Shown: positions 25,960 to 34,973, numbered from the stretch's first letter. The stretch is 64,000 nucleotides of DNA from G965212025 sp965212025 (GCA_965212025.1 OZ243039.1:1736001-1800000), one strand, 5' to 3'. Made by a program: numbers and translations. Notes: generated from the letters alone by a model not told the origin.

Positions 25960-26757
25960 GTGAATCGATTGTGTTTTCTGGTTGTTATTTTTATGGCGAG
26001 CTTGCATGGGCGGTCGATGGGAAATGATGGGACAACTCCCCTCATGCGATCGGACTTGGCTGCCGCTGGATTGATTCCCGTATCCGCAGAGTTTTGCAAG
26101 CCCAGTGACTGCGAATCAGCAGATCTCTCTGCCTTGTTGGGGACTTTGGGGAACTTTGACGCGACTGAGGCTAGAGGTGTGGTGGATTGGGTGCTGGTGG
26201 AAGCATCAACAGCAACGGACGGGGCAGAGAAATGGTGCCAAACGGCTTTGCTTCTGGAAAATTCAGTAATCGTAGACCCGCTGGCGTATACCGCGCTTTC
26301 TGCCGACGAAAAAACGCGATGCCTGAATGGTGATGGAGAGGCGTGTCCGTTGCTGTATTTTTCAGAGACTGACGGTACGCTTCCTCTTCATTTTTCAGTC
26401 AAACACCACAACCACTTGGGGGTTAAAACCACGGAAACGATAACAGTTGACGATGAAGCGGAGCTTTTTGTTTTTGATTTTGGCACGACGGGAGTATCCG
26501 CAACGTCGCAAAGCGCGTGTGGTGAGAAAAATTGTCTGACAGCTGGAGATTTGGACGGAGATGGAACCGTAGGCAAGGATGACGCTCAGTTCTTCTTGAA
26601 TTATCAGGCGGATTCGAGGAAGCCATTTGCCTATACTCGAGCTGATGGTGACCTTGACGGAGCTGTGAATGTCGAGGATGTGGTACGAGGCGTCAGCCCC
26701 AACTTGGGGTCTCGTGGTGACCTTGGTACTTGTGCGAAAGGAAGCGATAGTCAGTGA
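25960..26757 (+). CDS. Secreted protein with C-terminal dockerin-like domain
   Basis: The 265-residue product starts with a short signal peptide (CFLVVIFMASLHG). Its C-terminal part has two calcium-loop repeats: DLDGDGTVGKDDAQFFLN (about residues 198-215) and, after a spacer, DGDLDGAVNVEDVV (about 230-243). This duplicated Asp-rich loop-helix pattern is the type I dockerin signature. The middle region is Cys-containing with no recognised domain. The stop overlaps the GTG start of the next gene in a GTGA, so the two are very likely translationally coupled. By analogy with cohesin-dockerin pairs the protein may dock onto its neighbour, but that is inference. The start ATG 25960 follows AAGGAGCTAAAGAAGTGA, which contains AAGGAG. 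Confidence 0.78.
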   Translation: MNRLCFLVVIFMASLHGRSMGNDGTTPLMRSDLAAAGLIPVSAEFCKPSDCESADLSALLGTLGNFDATEARGVVDWVLVEASTATDGAEKWCQTALLLENSVIVDPLAYTALSADEKTRCLNGDGEACPLLYFSETDGTLPLHFSVKHHNHLGVKTTETITVDDEAELFVFDFGTTGVSATSQSACGEKNCLTAGDLDGDGTVGKDDAQFFLNYQADSRKPFAYTRADGDLDGAVNVEDVVRGVSPNLGSRGDLGTCAKGSDSQ

Positions 26758-29700
26758 GACTCCCCAACTCGTTTCGAATGACTTTGGGTGCGGCTGGTCT
26801 GCTTTTATCTGTAGTTGCCTTGCCACAAGTCCCTTTTGAACAAGGAAACTTTTACAGGATTGCAGGGCTACAGATCCCTGACTGCGAGGAATGCGAAGGG
26901 CGGGTGAATCTAAGTGTTGAGGATCTCAAAGCGCAGAATGGTGAACTGACTTTTGAAATCTGGATTGCTTCCAGCCCCGCTTCCGGTTTTTCTGCCATTT
27001 CCTACAGTCTGGTTTTTACGTCCGGATTTTCCTCAGCTGAAGTGGAAGACTGCAAACACGTTCTCAACGCAAAATTTTCCAGCGACTACGAATCCACGGT
27101 TAGCCACACGCGTTTTTCTGCATCTGCCGCCTCCGAGCTGGATCTACCAGGTTTTTCTGTGCACGTTTTGCACCAGGGAGCTTTTGACCCCGATGCTTCG
27201 ATTCCCAGCACGCTGACTTCGGTTCCCCTTCAGCTTGGCCAACTCACTTGCCCCCGGCAGGAAGGTGCCGGAAGCCCGCAGATCGCCCTTTACCCGTACC
27301 CCAACTACTCGCAATCCTTTTATTCCATGAAAAACCTGGCGGATGACACCGGAACCGCCGTGCGTTATGCACAACGCGCCGTGGGTGGTGAGCCGGGTGG
27401 TAACTTGCAAGTCAGCCAAGGGGACAGCAATGTTCAGTTGCGTGAAAGTGACGCTCAGGGAGTGCCGTTGGATGATGAAATCCTTATAAGCACTCCGGAA
27501 TCTGGAGAAAGAATCCGGAGCATTTTTCTCACAGCCAATTATCCGGTATCCGGTCAACTTTATTGGCGTGGTTCGGATGATGAAGATTTTAAGTTGCTGG
27601 AGGAAGGTAGCATTCAGATCGCCGAAGAAATGGGAATAAATGAAGCAACTGTTTTTTTACGCGGGTTGAGAGTCGCGACCGGCGATAGCTTTCCTCCGTC
27701 TCAGGCGAGCATCAGCCTTGAGCTGGAAAGCACCTTAGGGGGGCAAGCTCCCGCTTCGCTGATGCCGTATCAGGTGTCTGTGGTGCATGACGGGTCTGTG
27801 ACTCCCAGCACCCCGACCGGGCTGCTGACCGCCAAGTTCTTTCAATTGCTTAAAAATTTGGGGCTGATAGCCGCGGCTCCCTCGGAAGATGAGGTCATAG
27901 ATGCCGTTGCCTCATTTTGCTCCTTGGGTGTCCAGACCGGGGTTGCAGGGTTTTATGCCGACAGTGACGGCGACGCAGTTCCCAATAACGTTGAAGCGCG
28001 TATTGGTACAAATTGTCGTGACAGTGGCAGCAATGACCTGGTTGGCGGGATATCTGTACGCCCGACCATCGCGCTTGCTGCAGATGCGGAAAGCAGAATC
28101 TCCGCCTTTGCCAGCCAGCCAGGCAATATTGAGCAACTAGGGGTCAGTTGCCCTGCTTGCGTCGAATTGACAGCTTACGTGAAAGAAAGCAGCGGCCCAT
28201 GCAGTGGGGTGACTCTGCCCGGTAATTATGAAAGCGTATGTGAGCTTGCGTTTAAAACACCGAGCCGGGCTTCTTTTCAACCCGGCCTTAGCACCCTTTT
28301 TTGGTTGGGAGTAGATCAGTATGGCAACTGGATCTCAAGCGGCTCAAGCCTGGCTGAACAAAGCGTTTATCTGGCGCCACAAATTAACTTTGGGGACGAC
28401 ATCACACTTTCTTTAAATGCCGCTGAAAGTGGAACCTTAATCACATTTCTGGATGTATCCGGGGCTGATGTACAGAGTTTGAAGAAACGAAGCACTGAAT
28501 TCTATCTCAGCACCACGAGGCCGATTACCATTCTTGAAGATGGGCAAGAGATGACACTCGACGGCTTACGCCTTCCGCTTACACAGAAGCTTTCCTTTCA
28601 ATTCACTTACGAAAACCTTATTCCTGGGGCGCGTAAAACTTTGCGGCTGCAGTGCGATGAAGGAGGGCAGTTCGCGCAGCCAGGCGAAAAACGGTTCATA
28701 GACAAAGGCGAGAGTGCACCAGACAGCTTCTTTGCGGCTTGCGGTAAGGACACCTTGTATACAACAAGAGGAGATCAGATTTTGCCTCCGCAGGTGAAAT
28801 TTGAGGTTTATGGACAAGACGCGCCAGCAACTGCATCCGAAGTGCTGGTGTTTAGCCCGGACTCGACCGTTCGGGTTCGGGTTCAGGCGACAGGTTATGG
28901 TGCTGACGATTTACCGAAAATATGTTCCATCAGTGTGGCTTATGCGCCTTTAGAGCAACCATTCCAACCAGAGGAAGACACGAGCTGTGCCAATGGTCGC
29001 AATCTTGGAGAAGTGGAACTTTCCTTGCCGCAAGCTTATGTTGAGGGCAACGTGCTGCGCCTTGTTGCGGAAGTGGAGGGAAAGTGGAGCGGTAACGACA
29101 CTCTCACCCGCAACTGGTGGGGGATTTCGGTTCCAGTACTTAAGACTGCGCCTCTGGGATCCATTCCTGAGGCGTTGAACTTGATAGCCACCAATGGGAA
29201 TGCTTTTGCGGAAACCGAAGTACTTCCCGGCTTTCTGCTTCTGCGTTCCACAGACAGCAGCACCGAGGCAGCCGAATTGGCGCGCTCCGGGGTGCTGTCT
29301 ACTTCCTACGTGAGTGCTTCGGGTAGACCGCCGCCGCTTGGGTCTTCACCGCTGAGTACAGCAAGAATGTTTGACTTTCGTGTTCGGATGGCTTCTCCGG
29401 CACTCAGGACGCCTAATTTTGCGCGCATACGCCTGCCATTGAATGCTCCCGTTACAGCAGGTGATAACGTTGCTCGCTACAATTTCGCAGCGAACAAGTG
29501 GGAATCTTTCAGCAGAAGCAGGGAAGAGGATTACTATTCTGCTCCAGAACCCTGCCCTGGAGTGGTTGCGGACTCCCGGGTTCCTGAACCGTGGAAAAGA
29601 GGCCTGAATGCAGGAGACAACTGCCTGCTATTGCACATTGTGGATGATGGGGAGAACGACGCTGACAAGACTCCCGGCTCAATAGCCGCCTTGATAACCG

Positions 29701-29921
29701 TGGGTTCTGGTACACCAGACAACGTAGCCGGGAGTCGCAACGACTTGGGGGGGGTGCTGATTGCGGCTTTGGGATTGCTGGTTTTTGCCGGTGCGTATGA
29801 CCCGCTCGCTTTGCTGGGGCTGGTATTGGTCATTTGGCTGGTTGTGTTTCAGAGAAAGATGAAACACGAATTTAACAACCGCGAAAAAACACGAAACACA
29901 CGAAAAAATTTTATTTCCTGA
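26754..29921 (+). CDS. Surface protein with cohesin-like N-terminus and hydrophobic C-terminal anchor
   Basis: This 1055-residue protein begins at GTG 26754, overlapping the dockerin-like gene. A signal peptide (LGAAGLLLSVVA) precedes a beta-sandwich-like region (ELTFEIWIASS, SAISYSLVF), which resembles cohesins only weakly. A calcium-loop segment DSDGDAVPNNVEARIGTN lies near residue 402. Close to the end, CLLLHIVDDGENDAD resembles the choice-of-anchor U motif. It is followed by two hydrophobic stretches (GGVLIAALGLLVF and PLALLGLVLVIWLVVF) and a basic tail FQRKMK, like JDVT-CTERM-type sorting tails. The last 17 residues (from EFNNREK) are encoded by a dispersed repeat. A G8 tract at 29747-29754 sits just before the anchor. 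I infer a surface-anchored scaffold for the dockerin-like partner; function unproven. Confidence 0.75.
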   Translation: MRLPNSFRMTLGAAGLLLSVVALPQVPFEQGNFYRIAGLQIPDCEECEGRVNLSVEDLKAQNGELTFEIWIASSPASGFSAISYSLVFTSGFSSAEVEDCKHVLNAKFSSDYESTVSHTRFSASAASELDLPGFSVHVLHQGAFDPDASIPSTLTSVPLQLGQLTCPRQEGAGSPQIALYPYPNYSQSFYSMKNLADDTGTAVRYAQRAVGGEPGGNLQVSQGDSNVQLRESDAQGVPLDDEILISTPESGERIRSIFLTANYPVSGQLYWRGSDDEDFKLLEEGSIQIAEEMGINEATVFLRGLRVATGDSFPPSQASISLELESTLGGQAPASLMPYQVSVVHDGSVTPSTPTGLLTAKFFQLLKNLGLIAAAPSEDEVIDAVASFCSLGVQTGVAGFYADSDGDAVPNNVEARIGTNCRDSGSNDLVGGISVRPTIALAADAESRISAFASQPGNIEQLGVSCPACVELTAYVKESSGPCSGVTLPGNYESVCELAFKTPSRASFQPGLSTLFWLGVDQYGNWISSGSSLAEQSVYLAPQINFGDDITLSLNAAESGTLITFLDVSGADVQSLKKRSTEFYLSTTRPITILEDGQEMTLDGLRLPLTQKLSFQFTYENLIPGARKTLRLQCDEGGQFAQPGEKRFIDKGESAPDSFFAACGKDTLYTTRGDQILPPQVKFEVYGQDAPATASEVLVFSPDSTVRVRVQATGYGADDLPKICSISVAYAPLEQPFQPEEDTSCANGRNLGEVELSLPQAYVEGNVLRLVAEVEGKWSGNDTLTRNWWGISVPVLKTAPLGSIPEALNLIATNGNAFAETEVLPGFLLLRSTDSSTEAAELARSGVLSTSYVSASGRPPPLGSSPLSTARMFDFRVRMASPALRTPNFARIRLPLNAPVTAGDNVARYNFAANKWESFSRSREEDYYSAPEPCPGVVADSRVPEPWKRGLNAGDNCLLLHIVDDGENDADKTPGSIAALITVGSGTPDNVAGSRNDLGGVLIAALGLLVFAGAYDPLALLGLVLVIWLVVFQRKMKHEFNNREKTRNTRKNFIS

Positions 29922-30023
29922 TGATTGCTGACTTTCACGATTTTCGCGCCTTTCGCAGTTAAAACCTTTGATGAACTTTGGAAGCCACCCCAAAACTGAA
30001 ATCACACGGATTGCAAATACCGC
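29866..30023. repeat. Dispersed palindromic repeat, copy 7 (modules A and B)
   Basis: Module A runs from ACGAATTTAACAACCGCGAA through TTTTATTTCCTGATGATTGC to CCTTTCGCAGTTAAAA (about 29866-29965). The reverse complement of module B follows (CCCCAAAACTGAAATCAC, then GGATTGCAAATACC). The first half is translated as the C-terminus of the upstream surface protein and supplies its stop codon. Confidence 0.82.
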
Positions 30024-30077
30024 CTTTTGCGATTAAAAATCGCAAACCGGCGCAAAAGAAAGCACTAAGCTAAAGCT

Positions 30078-31295
30078 GTGGAAATTCATGAGTTGATATT
30101 GCTGTCAGGCTTGGTGGCAGGGTTGCTGGGTGGCGTCCTGGCTTCCAAAACAAATTTTTGCACTTTGGGAGCTGTTTCTGATTTGGTCAATATCGGTGAC
30201 AGCGGCAGGATGCGTGCTTGGGTTTTGGCGCTGGCCAGCGCAATGCTTGGGGTGGCTGTTCTGGATGCTATGGGCAGTATTGACCCAGCGCTTGCAGACA
30301 GCGGAATGACCGGCAAACCACCTTATGGAACACCTGTCTTTCTGTGGCCTAGATACGTTTTGGGAGGTTTATTGTTTGGGGCGGGAATGGTGTTGGTTTC
30401 CGGGTGTGGGAATAAAACCTTGGTCAGGATGGGGGGGGGGAACCTGAAGTCAGTAGTGGTCTTTCTTGTGATGGGAGTGGCTGCTTACCTGATGATTTTT
30501 ACGAATTTCGGCTTTTTGTTTTTCTTGCAATGGATGCAGCCTGCGACTATTGACTTCCAGCAATACGGGGTTAGTAGCCAAAGCTTGTCTGTTCTGGCAG
30601 GGGAAGTGCTAGGGTTCGGGGAAGGGGAAAAACGCTGGGTACTGGGTCTGATTGTGGGTGTCCCTTTATTTTCCTGGTTGCTGTTGTCTCTGGTTCGACG
30701 GTCTGATGTGAGCAATATCGCGGGGGGAATAGGAATGGGCTTGTTGGTAACCTCCGCTTGGTACGCGACTGCCGGTCCCATGGGGAGGCATTTGCTGGAA
30801 GAAATAGACTTTTTGGACGTACGGCCTTTTGACGTCGGTGCCCAGTCCTTTACTTTTGTCAAGCCCGGTGCTCATTTTCTCAGATTTCTGGAAGAGGGCT
30901 TCGCTGCGGAATTTTTGACTTTTGCCCTGGCAATCACGCTTGGTGTGGTGCTCGGGTCTTTTTTCTACGCTTTGTTCAGCCGTAATTTTCGCATCGAATG
31001 GTTTGTGTCCTTTCGTGACTTCTTGCGCCATATCATCGGGGCAACGGCAATGGGCGTTGGCGGCGTTCTTTCTCTGGGTTGCACTTTTGGCCAGGCAATT
31101 TCAGGAGCCTCCATGCTTGCCGTTGGTTCATTCATCACGTTCGCCAGCATCGTTTTTGCATCTGCCATGGTCATGAAGTTTCAGTACTACCAACTGTGTT
31201 ATGAAGCGGAAGCGAAACCACTGAAGGTTTTTGTGACAGCACTGGTGGATTTTCGTTTCCTCCCCAAGAAGTTTCGTTATTACGAAAAAATCTGA
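30078..31295 (+). CDS. YeeE/YedE family inner membrane transporter (thiosulfate/sulfur compound uptake type)
   Basis: The 405-residue protein is a multi-pass membrane protein of the YeeE/YedE family, whose studied member TsuA imports thiosulfate. The family's conserved cysteine motifs are visible: SKTNFCTLGAV (about residue 28), LVSGCGNKTLVRMGGGN (about 110-125) and LGCTFGQAISG (about 338). At least eight hydrophobic segments are present. The start is GTG 30078 by alignment with the expected N-terminal helix; no strong ribosome-binding site is seen. A run of ten G at 30431-30440 encodes the conserved GGG and could allow slippage. With TusA encoded at 40.3 kb it points to sulfur metabolism, but the exact substrate is unknown. 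Confidence 0.85.
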   Translation: MEIHELILLSGLVAGLLGGVLASKTNFCTLGAVSDLVNIGDSGRMRAWVLALASAMLGVAVLDAMGSIDPALADSGMTGKPPYGTPVFLWPRYVLGGLLFGAGMVLVSGCGNKTLVRMGGGNLKSVVVFLVMGVAAYLMIFTNFGFLFFLQWMQPATIDFQQYGVSSQSLSVLAGEVLGFGEGEKRWVLGLIVGVPLFSWLLLSLVRRSDVSNIAGGIGMGLLVTSAWYATAGPMGRHLLEEIDFLDVRPFDVGAQSFTFVKPGAHFLRFLEEGFAAEFLTFALAITLGVVLGSFFYALFSRNFRIEWFVSFRDFLRHIIGATAMGVGGVLSLGCTFGQAISGASMLAVGSFITFASIVFASAMVMKFQYYQLCYEAEAKPLKVFVTALVDFRFLPKKFRYYEKI

Positions 31296-31384
31296 GCAGA
31301 ACCTGGCTTTCCCCAAGTAGCCGGGAAACAGAAAGCACTGGTACCCACCTTGAGACGATGATTTACTTGCAGAGAGGGTTACCG

Positions 31385-32812
31385 CTAGTGTTTTTGCTTT
31401 AAGATTTTCTCACGCAAAGCTGTTAATTCCTGGATTTTGTTTTTGGTGCGCAGCTGTGAAGAGCGATTCGACTTTGCGCTCTTTTCAGCCAGTTTGAACT
31501 GTTCAATGGCTATTACGAAGCGTCCGGTCAACCAGTAGTAGTCCCCCAGATACTCGTGGCTGAGCCAGTCCTTTTTTGCCGCTGAGGCCGCTTTGGAACG
31601 CAGCGCATTTATTTCCGGATAGCGGTCTGAGAGATGCGCAAGCTGTGCCAACCTTTGGAGCGCAGCGTCAAATTTTCCTTGCTGTATTCTGGTTTCGGCG
31701 ACCAGAAAAGACACGCTCATTCGCCCCGGGTACAAGCTGTCCAGGCGGGCAAGCACAGATGCGGCTTCATCAGCTTGCTTTAAAGCCAAGTGGGCTCTGG
31801 CGATTGCCAGGTCAGTCGTGAGACTGGGTTTATCAATTCCCCTCAAAACGCGCAATGCCTCTTTTGCTTTGTTGAGCCGTATTAAAGCAACGCCCTGCCG
31901 ATACAGACTCAATGGATTGTCGGAAAGGGCAGCATTTTGATATTTCTGCGGGTTGAGCAATGCCTCCAGGCGCGCTTTGGCAAAAAGGTATTCCTTACTA
32001 TTGTCCTGCAAGTCCTTTCTGTATTTTGAAGCCCTTTCCAAGCTATCCGCCAAGCGGTTCTCTGTCAGAGGGTGGGATCTCAAATATTCCGGATATGCCA
32101 GCCTGGGGTTTTCATGGCTCCACAGTTTCCTGAAAAAAGCGGGCATGCCGCGGGGGTTAAATCCGGTTGCAGCCATACGAGCCATGCCAAAGCGGTCTGC
32201 CTCGTTTTCAAACACTCGGGAAAATTTCAGTTGTTGTTCGATTACGCTTGAAACTCCGGCGTATAGCCCCAGCGTCGCGAGCTTTTGACCTGCGATGGCA
32301 CCAATAACACCAGCAGCAACAGACAGGAGGCTTGCCAGCTGAATGTCTTTGGACAATTGCAGCATGCGTGGTGCGTGTCTTCTGATGGCATGAACGGTTT
32401 CATGCGCCAGTATGCCGGCAAGCTCACTCTCATTTTCAGTTTCCAGGAACAAGCCCGAGAAAATGACGACATTCCCTCCAAAAGTAGCAAAGGCGTTAAT
32501 GGTTTCATTTTCTGTCAACAAAAAATGAAGATTCAGGGCACTGACAGGGGGTGCGGACGCCAGGCGGCTGCCAAGCGATTGAATATATTCGTTCAACTCG
32601 ACATCCCTAACTATCGGGAGTGAGGCTCGTAGTTCATAAAGGATGACTTTGCCGATCCATTTTTCCTTACTTAAGGTCAGTCCGGGTACGTTGGTGCCTC
32701 CCAGGTCTGGTGCCCTTGGTTCCAAATTCTGAGCCTCACCGAGAAAGGGCAGGGCTGACAAAAGCCACAAGGTGACGAGTGAAACCGGTTTGAAAAAGTG
32801 AAAGTGTTTCAA
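31385..32812 (-). CDS. bepA: Periplasmic M48 metallopeptidase with TPR tail, BepA family
   Basis: BepA-type proteins are periplasmic proteases and chaperones that help assemble outer-membrane proteins such as LptD and degrade stalled ones. The 475-residue product has a signal peptide (VTLWLLSALPFLGEA), the zinc motif HETVH (HExxH, about residue 142), the downstream zinc-ligand region EADRFG (about residue 203) and a C-terminal half of TPR-like helices. The length matches the family. The only possible start is TTG 32812, because a stop lies four codons upstream and no ATG or GTG precedes the signal peptide. It is divergent from mlaC, another outer-membrane maintenance gene, with a shared 162-base spacer. 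Confidence 0.9.
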   Translation of the reverse strand: MKHFHFFKPVSLVTLWLLSALPFLGEAQNLEPRAPDLGGTNVPGLTLSKEKWIGKVILYELRASLPIVRDVELNEYIQSLGSRLASAPPVSALNLHFLLTENETINAFATFGGNVVIFSGLFLETENESELAGILAHETVHAIRRHAPRMLQLSKDIQLASLLSVAAGVIGAIAGQKLATLGLYAGVSSVIEQQLKFSRVFENEADRFGMARMAATGFNPRGMPAFFRKLWSHENPRLAYPEYLRSHPLTENRLADSLERASKYRKDLQDNSKEYLFAKARLEALLNPQKYQNAALSDNPLSLYRQGVALIRLNKAKEALRVLRGIDKPSLTTDLAIARAHLALKQADEAASVLARLDSLYPGRMSVSFLVAETRIQQGKFDAALQRLAQLAHLSDRYPEINALRSKAASAAKKDWLSHEYLGDYYWLTGRFVIAIEQFKLAEKSAKSNRSSQLRTKNKIQELTALREKILKQKH

Positions 32813-32974
32813 TTTTCGATGTTAAAAATCGTGGCCATCGTTTATCTTTTTAGAGTATAGCTTGCCGTTGGAGGCCAGCAAAACACGCCTCTGATGGGCG
32901 TTGGTTCGGGTATGATAGAGACCGTCTGCTTCCTTGTGCCGCCACGAGGGAAACGGCGGACAGGAAAACCGGGT

Positions 32975-33598
32975 TTGAAAATTATGTATGCTGTAATCGT
33001 AGTTGCTGTCCTGATTCTGTTTTCCGGTCATAGCGTAGCCGGAAATGAACAAGAGGCGCGAGATTTGGTTAGCGGCACCCTTGACCAGATTCTCGTGGAC
33101 TTGAAAAATGCTGATGCCACGCAAAGAAAGAGCCAGACTTTTTATGAAGATCTGGTGGAAAGAAGATTGGTTCCCTTGGTAAATCTGGTAGATGTGAGCC
33201 GGTTGGTGATTGGAAGGGAGGCGTGGACGAACGCAAGTGAAGAACAGCGCGCTCGCTTTGCCGAGGCTTTCAAAACGCGGCTGAAGAAAACTTACGCGCA
33301 GGCGATACAACTGGTTTCTGATGTAGAAATTGAATATCCGGATCTGCCGCAACCAAAACGCTTCGTTCTCGTGGCCAGCGTGGTTACCCCCCCCGGCCAG
33401 TCACAAGCGAGTTACCGGGTAGATTATATCTTTCGCCAAAAGACGCCGTGGAAAATTATTGACATCAGGTTTGAGGATATCAGTCTGGTGAAACTTTTTC
33501 GCGACAGTTATGCGGAAACCATAAGAAACCAAGGCTTGGAAGTGCTGATCCAGCGCCTTAAAAACCAGACAGTTCCGCTGGTTCAAGAGCTCCCTTGA
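32975..33598 (+). CDS. mlaC: Phospholipid transport protein MlaC
   Basis: MlaC is the periplasmic carrier that shuttles phospholipids between the MlaA outer-membrane complex and the inner-membrane MlaFEDB transporter. The product is 207 residues, near the family's usual 210, with a signal peptide (VIVVAVLILFSGHSVAG) and family segments LVSRLVIGREAW-like and RVDYIFRQ...WKIIDI. I chose TTG 32975, which gives a basic n-region and has AGGAAA 7 bases upstream; ATG 32984 is the alternative. It lies just before murA, as in many gammaproteobacteria, but mlaF, E, D and B are absent here. A C8 run at 33387-33394 lies inside the gene. Confidence 0.88.
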   Translation: MKIMYAVIVVAVLILFSGHSVAGNEQEARDLVSGTLDQILVDLKNADATQRKSQTFYEDLVERRLVPLVNLVDVSRLVIGREAWTNASEEQRARFAEAFKTRLKKTYAQAIQLVSDVEIEYPDLPQPKRFVLVASVVTPPGQSQASYRVDYIFRQKTPWKIIDIRFEDISLVKLFRDSYAETIRNQGLEVLIQRLKNQTVPLVQELP

Positions 33599-33675
33599 TA
33601 CGTTCCGTTTGATGGCGTGGCGACCTTTGACCGGTAGCCCGGTTCCCATGGTGAACGGTTAACGATAGGGTTTTC

Positions 33676-34956
33676 ATGGAAAAACTGCATATAAGAGGGG
33701 GCATTCCTTTGCGTGGTTCGGTGTGCGTGTCCGGTTCGAAAAATGCGGTTTTACCCATGTTGTTGGCGTCCTTACTGTCGGAAGGTGCGTTAAAAATACG
33801 AAATGTTCCGCATCTGCATGATGTCACCACGACGATCGACATGCTCGGGCAAATGGGCGTCATAGTCGTCGTGGACGAGTCGACGACCGTGGAAGTCGAC
33901 AGCAGTACTTTGCGCAGTTTCTTTACCCCCCATGACATTGTGAAGACCATGCGAGCCTCGGTATTGGTTCTGGGTCCTCTACTGGCTCGTCATGGTATTG
34001 CAAAAGTGGCTTTCCCGGGGGGCTGCGCGATCGGTTCAAGACCTATTGACCTTCATTTGAACGGCCTGAAAGCGATGGGGGCAACGATTAAAATCAGCGA
34101 TGACGGCTATATCGAAGCCCGTTGCATGTCCCGCCTGAAAGGGACGCATCTGGTTTTTGACTGCGTAACGGTAACCGGAACAGAGAACCTGATGATGGCG
34201 GCCACTCTGGCTAAAGGAACCACAGTTCTCGAAAACGCGGCTCGAGAGCCGGAAGTGGTGGATTTGGCAAATTGCCTGAGCCTCATGGGAGCGAATATAG
34301 AGGGAGCAGGGACGTCGACGATCAGAATCCATGGAGTCAATTCTCTTTCGGGATGCACCATTGACGTTCTCCCCGACCGCATTGAGGCAAGCACTTATTT
34401 GGTGGCTGCTGCGATTACCGGAGGCAAAGTCACGGTTGAGAATGCCCGTGCCAATCTGATGGACGCGGTTTTGTGCAAGTTGTACGAGACGGGGGCTGAA
34501 ATCCAGGTCGGTGAAAACAACATCACCCTCGACATGAGTGCGCGACGCCCACGTGGGACTGACATCACTACAGCCCCCTTCCCTGCTTTCCCAACTGATA
34601 TGCAGGCACAGTTCACGAGCCTGAACGCCATATCCGCAGGGAAAAGCGTGGTGACGGAGACGGTTTTCGAAAACCGCTTCATGCACGTCGATGAAATATG
34701 CCGGATGGGAGCCTCCATTACCGTACGAGGCAACTGCGCGCACATTGAGGGAACAGAAAAACTCCACGGAGCCAAGGTGGCGGCGACAGACTTGCGAGCT
34801 TCCGCGTCATTGATCCTCGCAGGCCTGGTGGCAGACGGTGAAACGGTCGTTGACAACATTTACCACATTGACCGTGGCTATGAATGCATCGAAGAAAAAT
34901 TGGCACAGCTTGGGGCAAATATTCGGCGTGTGCCAACGCAAATGCAGGGCGGATAG
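33676..34956 (+). CDS. murA: UDP-N-acetylglucosamine 1-carboxyvinyltransferase MurA
   Basis: MurA catalyses the first committed step of peptidoglycan synthesis, adding enolpyruvate from PEP to UDP-GlcNAc in the cytosol. The 426-residue product contains the substrate-binding Lys-Asn pair (GSKNAVLP, residue about 22), the loop with the catalytic cysteine targeted by fosfomycin (PGGCAIGSRP, about residue 117) and the catalytic aspartate segment PTDMQAQF (about residue 306). Length is typical (about 420). The mlaC-murA-hisG order is a recognised gammaproteobacterial arrangement. The hisG start follows the stop by 17 bases. Confidence 0.97.
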   Translation: MEKLHIRGGIPLRGSVCVSGSKNAVLPMLLASLLSEGALKIRNVPHLHDVTTTIDMLGQMGVIVVVDESTTVEVDSSTLRSFFTPHDIVKTMRASVLVLGPLLARHGIAKVAFPGGCAIGSRPIDLHLNGLKAMGATIKISDDGYIEARCMSRLKGTHLVFDCVTVTGTENLMMAATLAKGTTVLENAAREPEVVDLANCLSLMGANIEGAGTSTIRIHGVNSLSGCTIDVLPDRIEASTYLVAAAITGGKVTVENARANLMDAVLCKLYETGAEIQVGENNITLDMSARRPRGTDITTAPFPAFPTDMQAQFTSLNAISAGKSVVTETVFENRFMHVDEICRMGASITVRGNCAHIEGTEKLHGAKVAATDLRASASLILAGLVADGETVVDNIYHIDRGYECIEEKLAQLGANIRRVPTQMQGG

Positions 34957-34973
34957 CTGAGAGGCTTTTTTCG

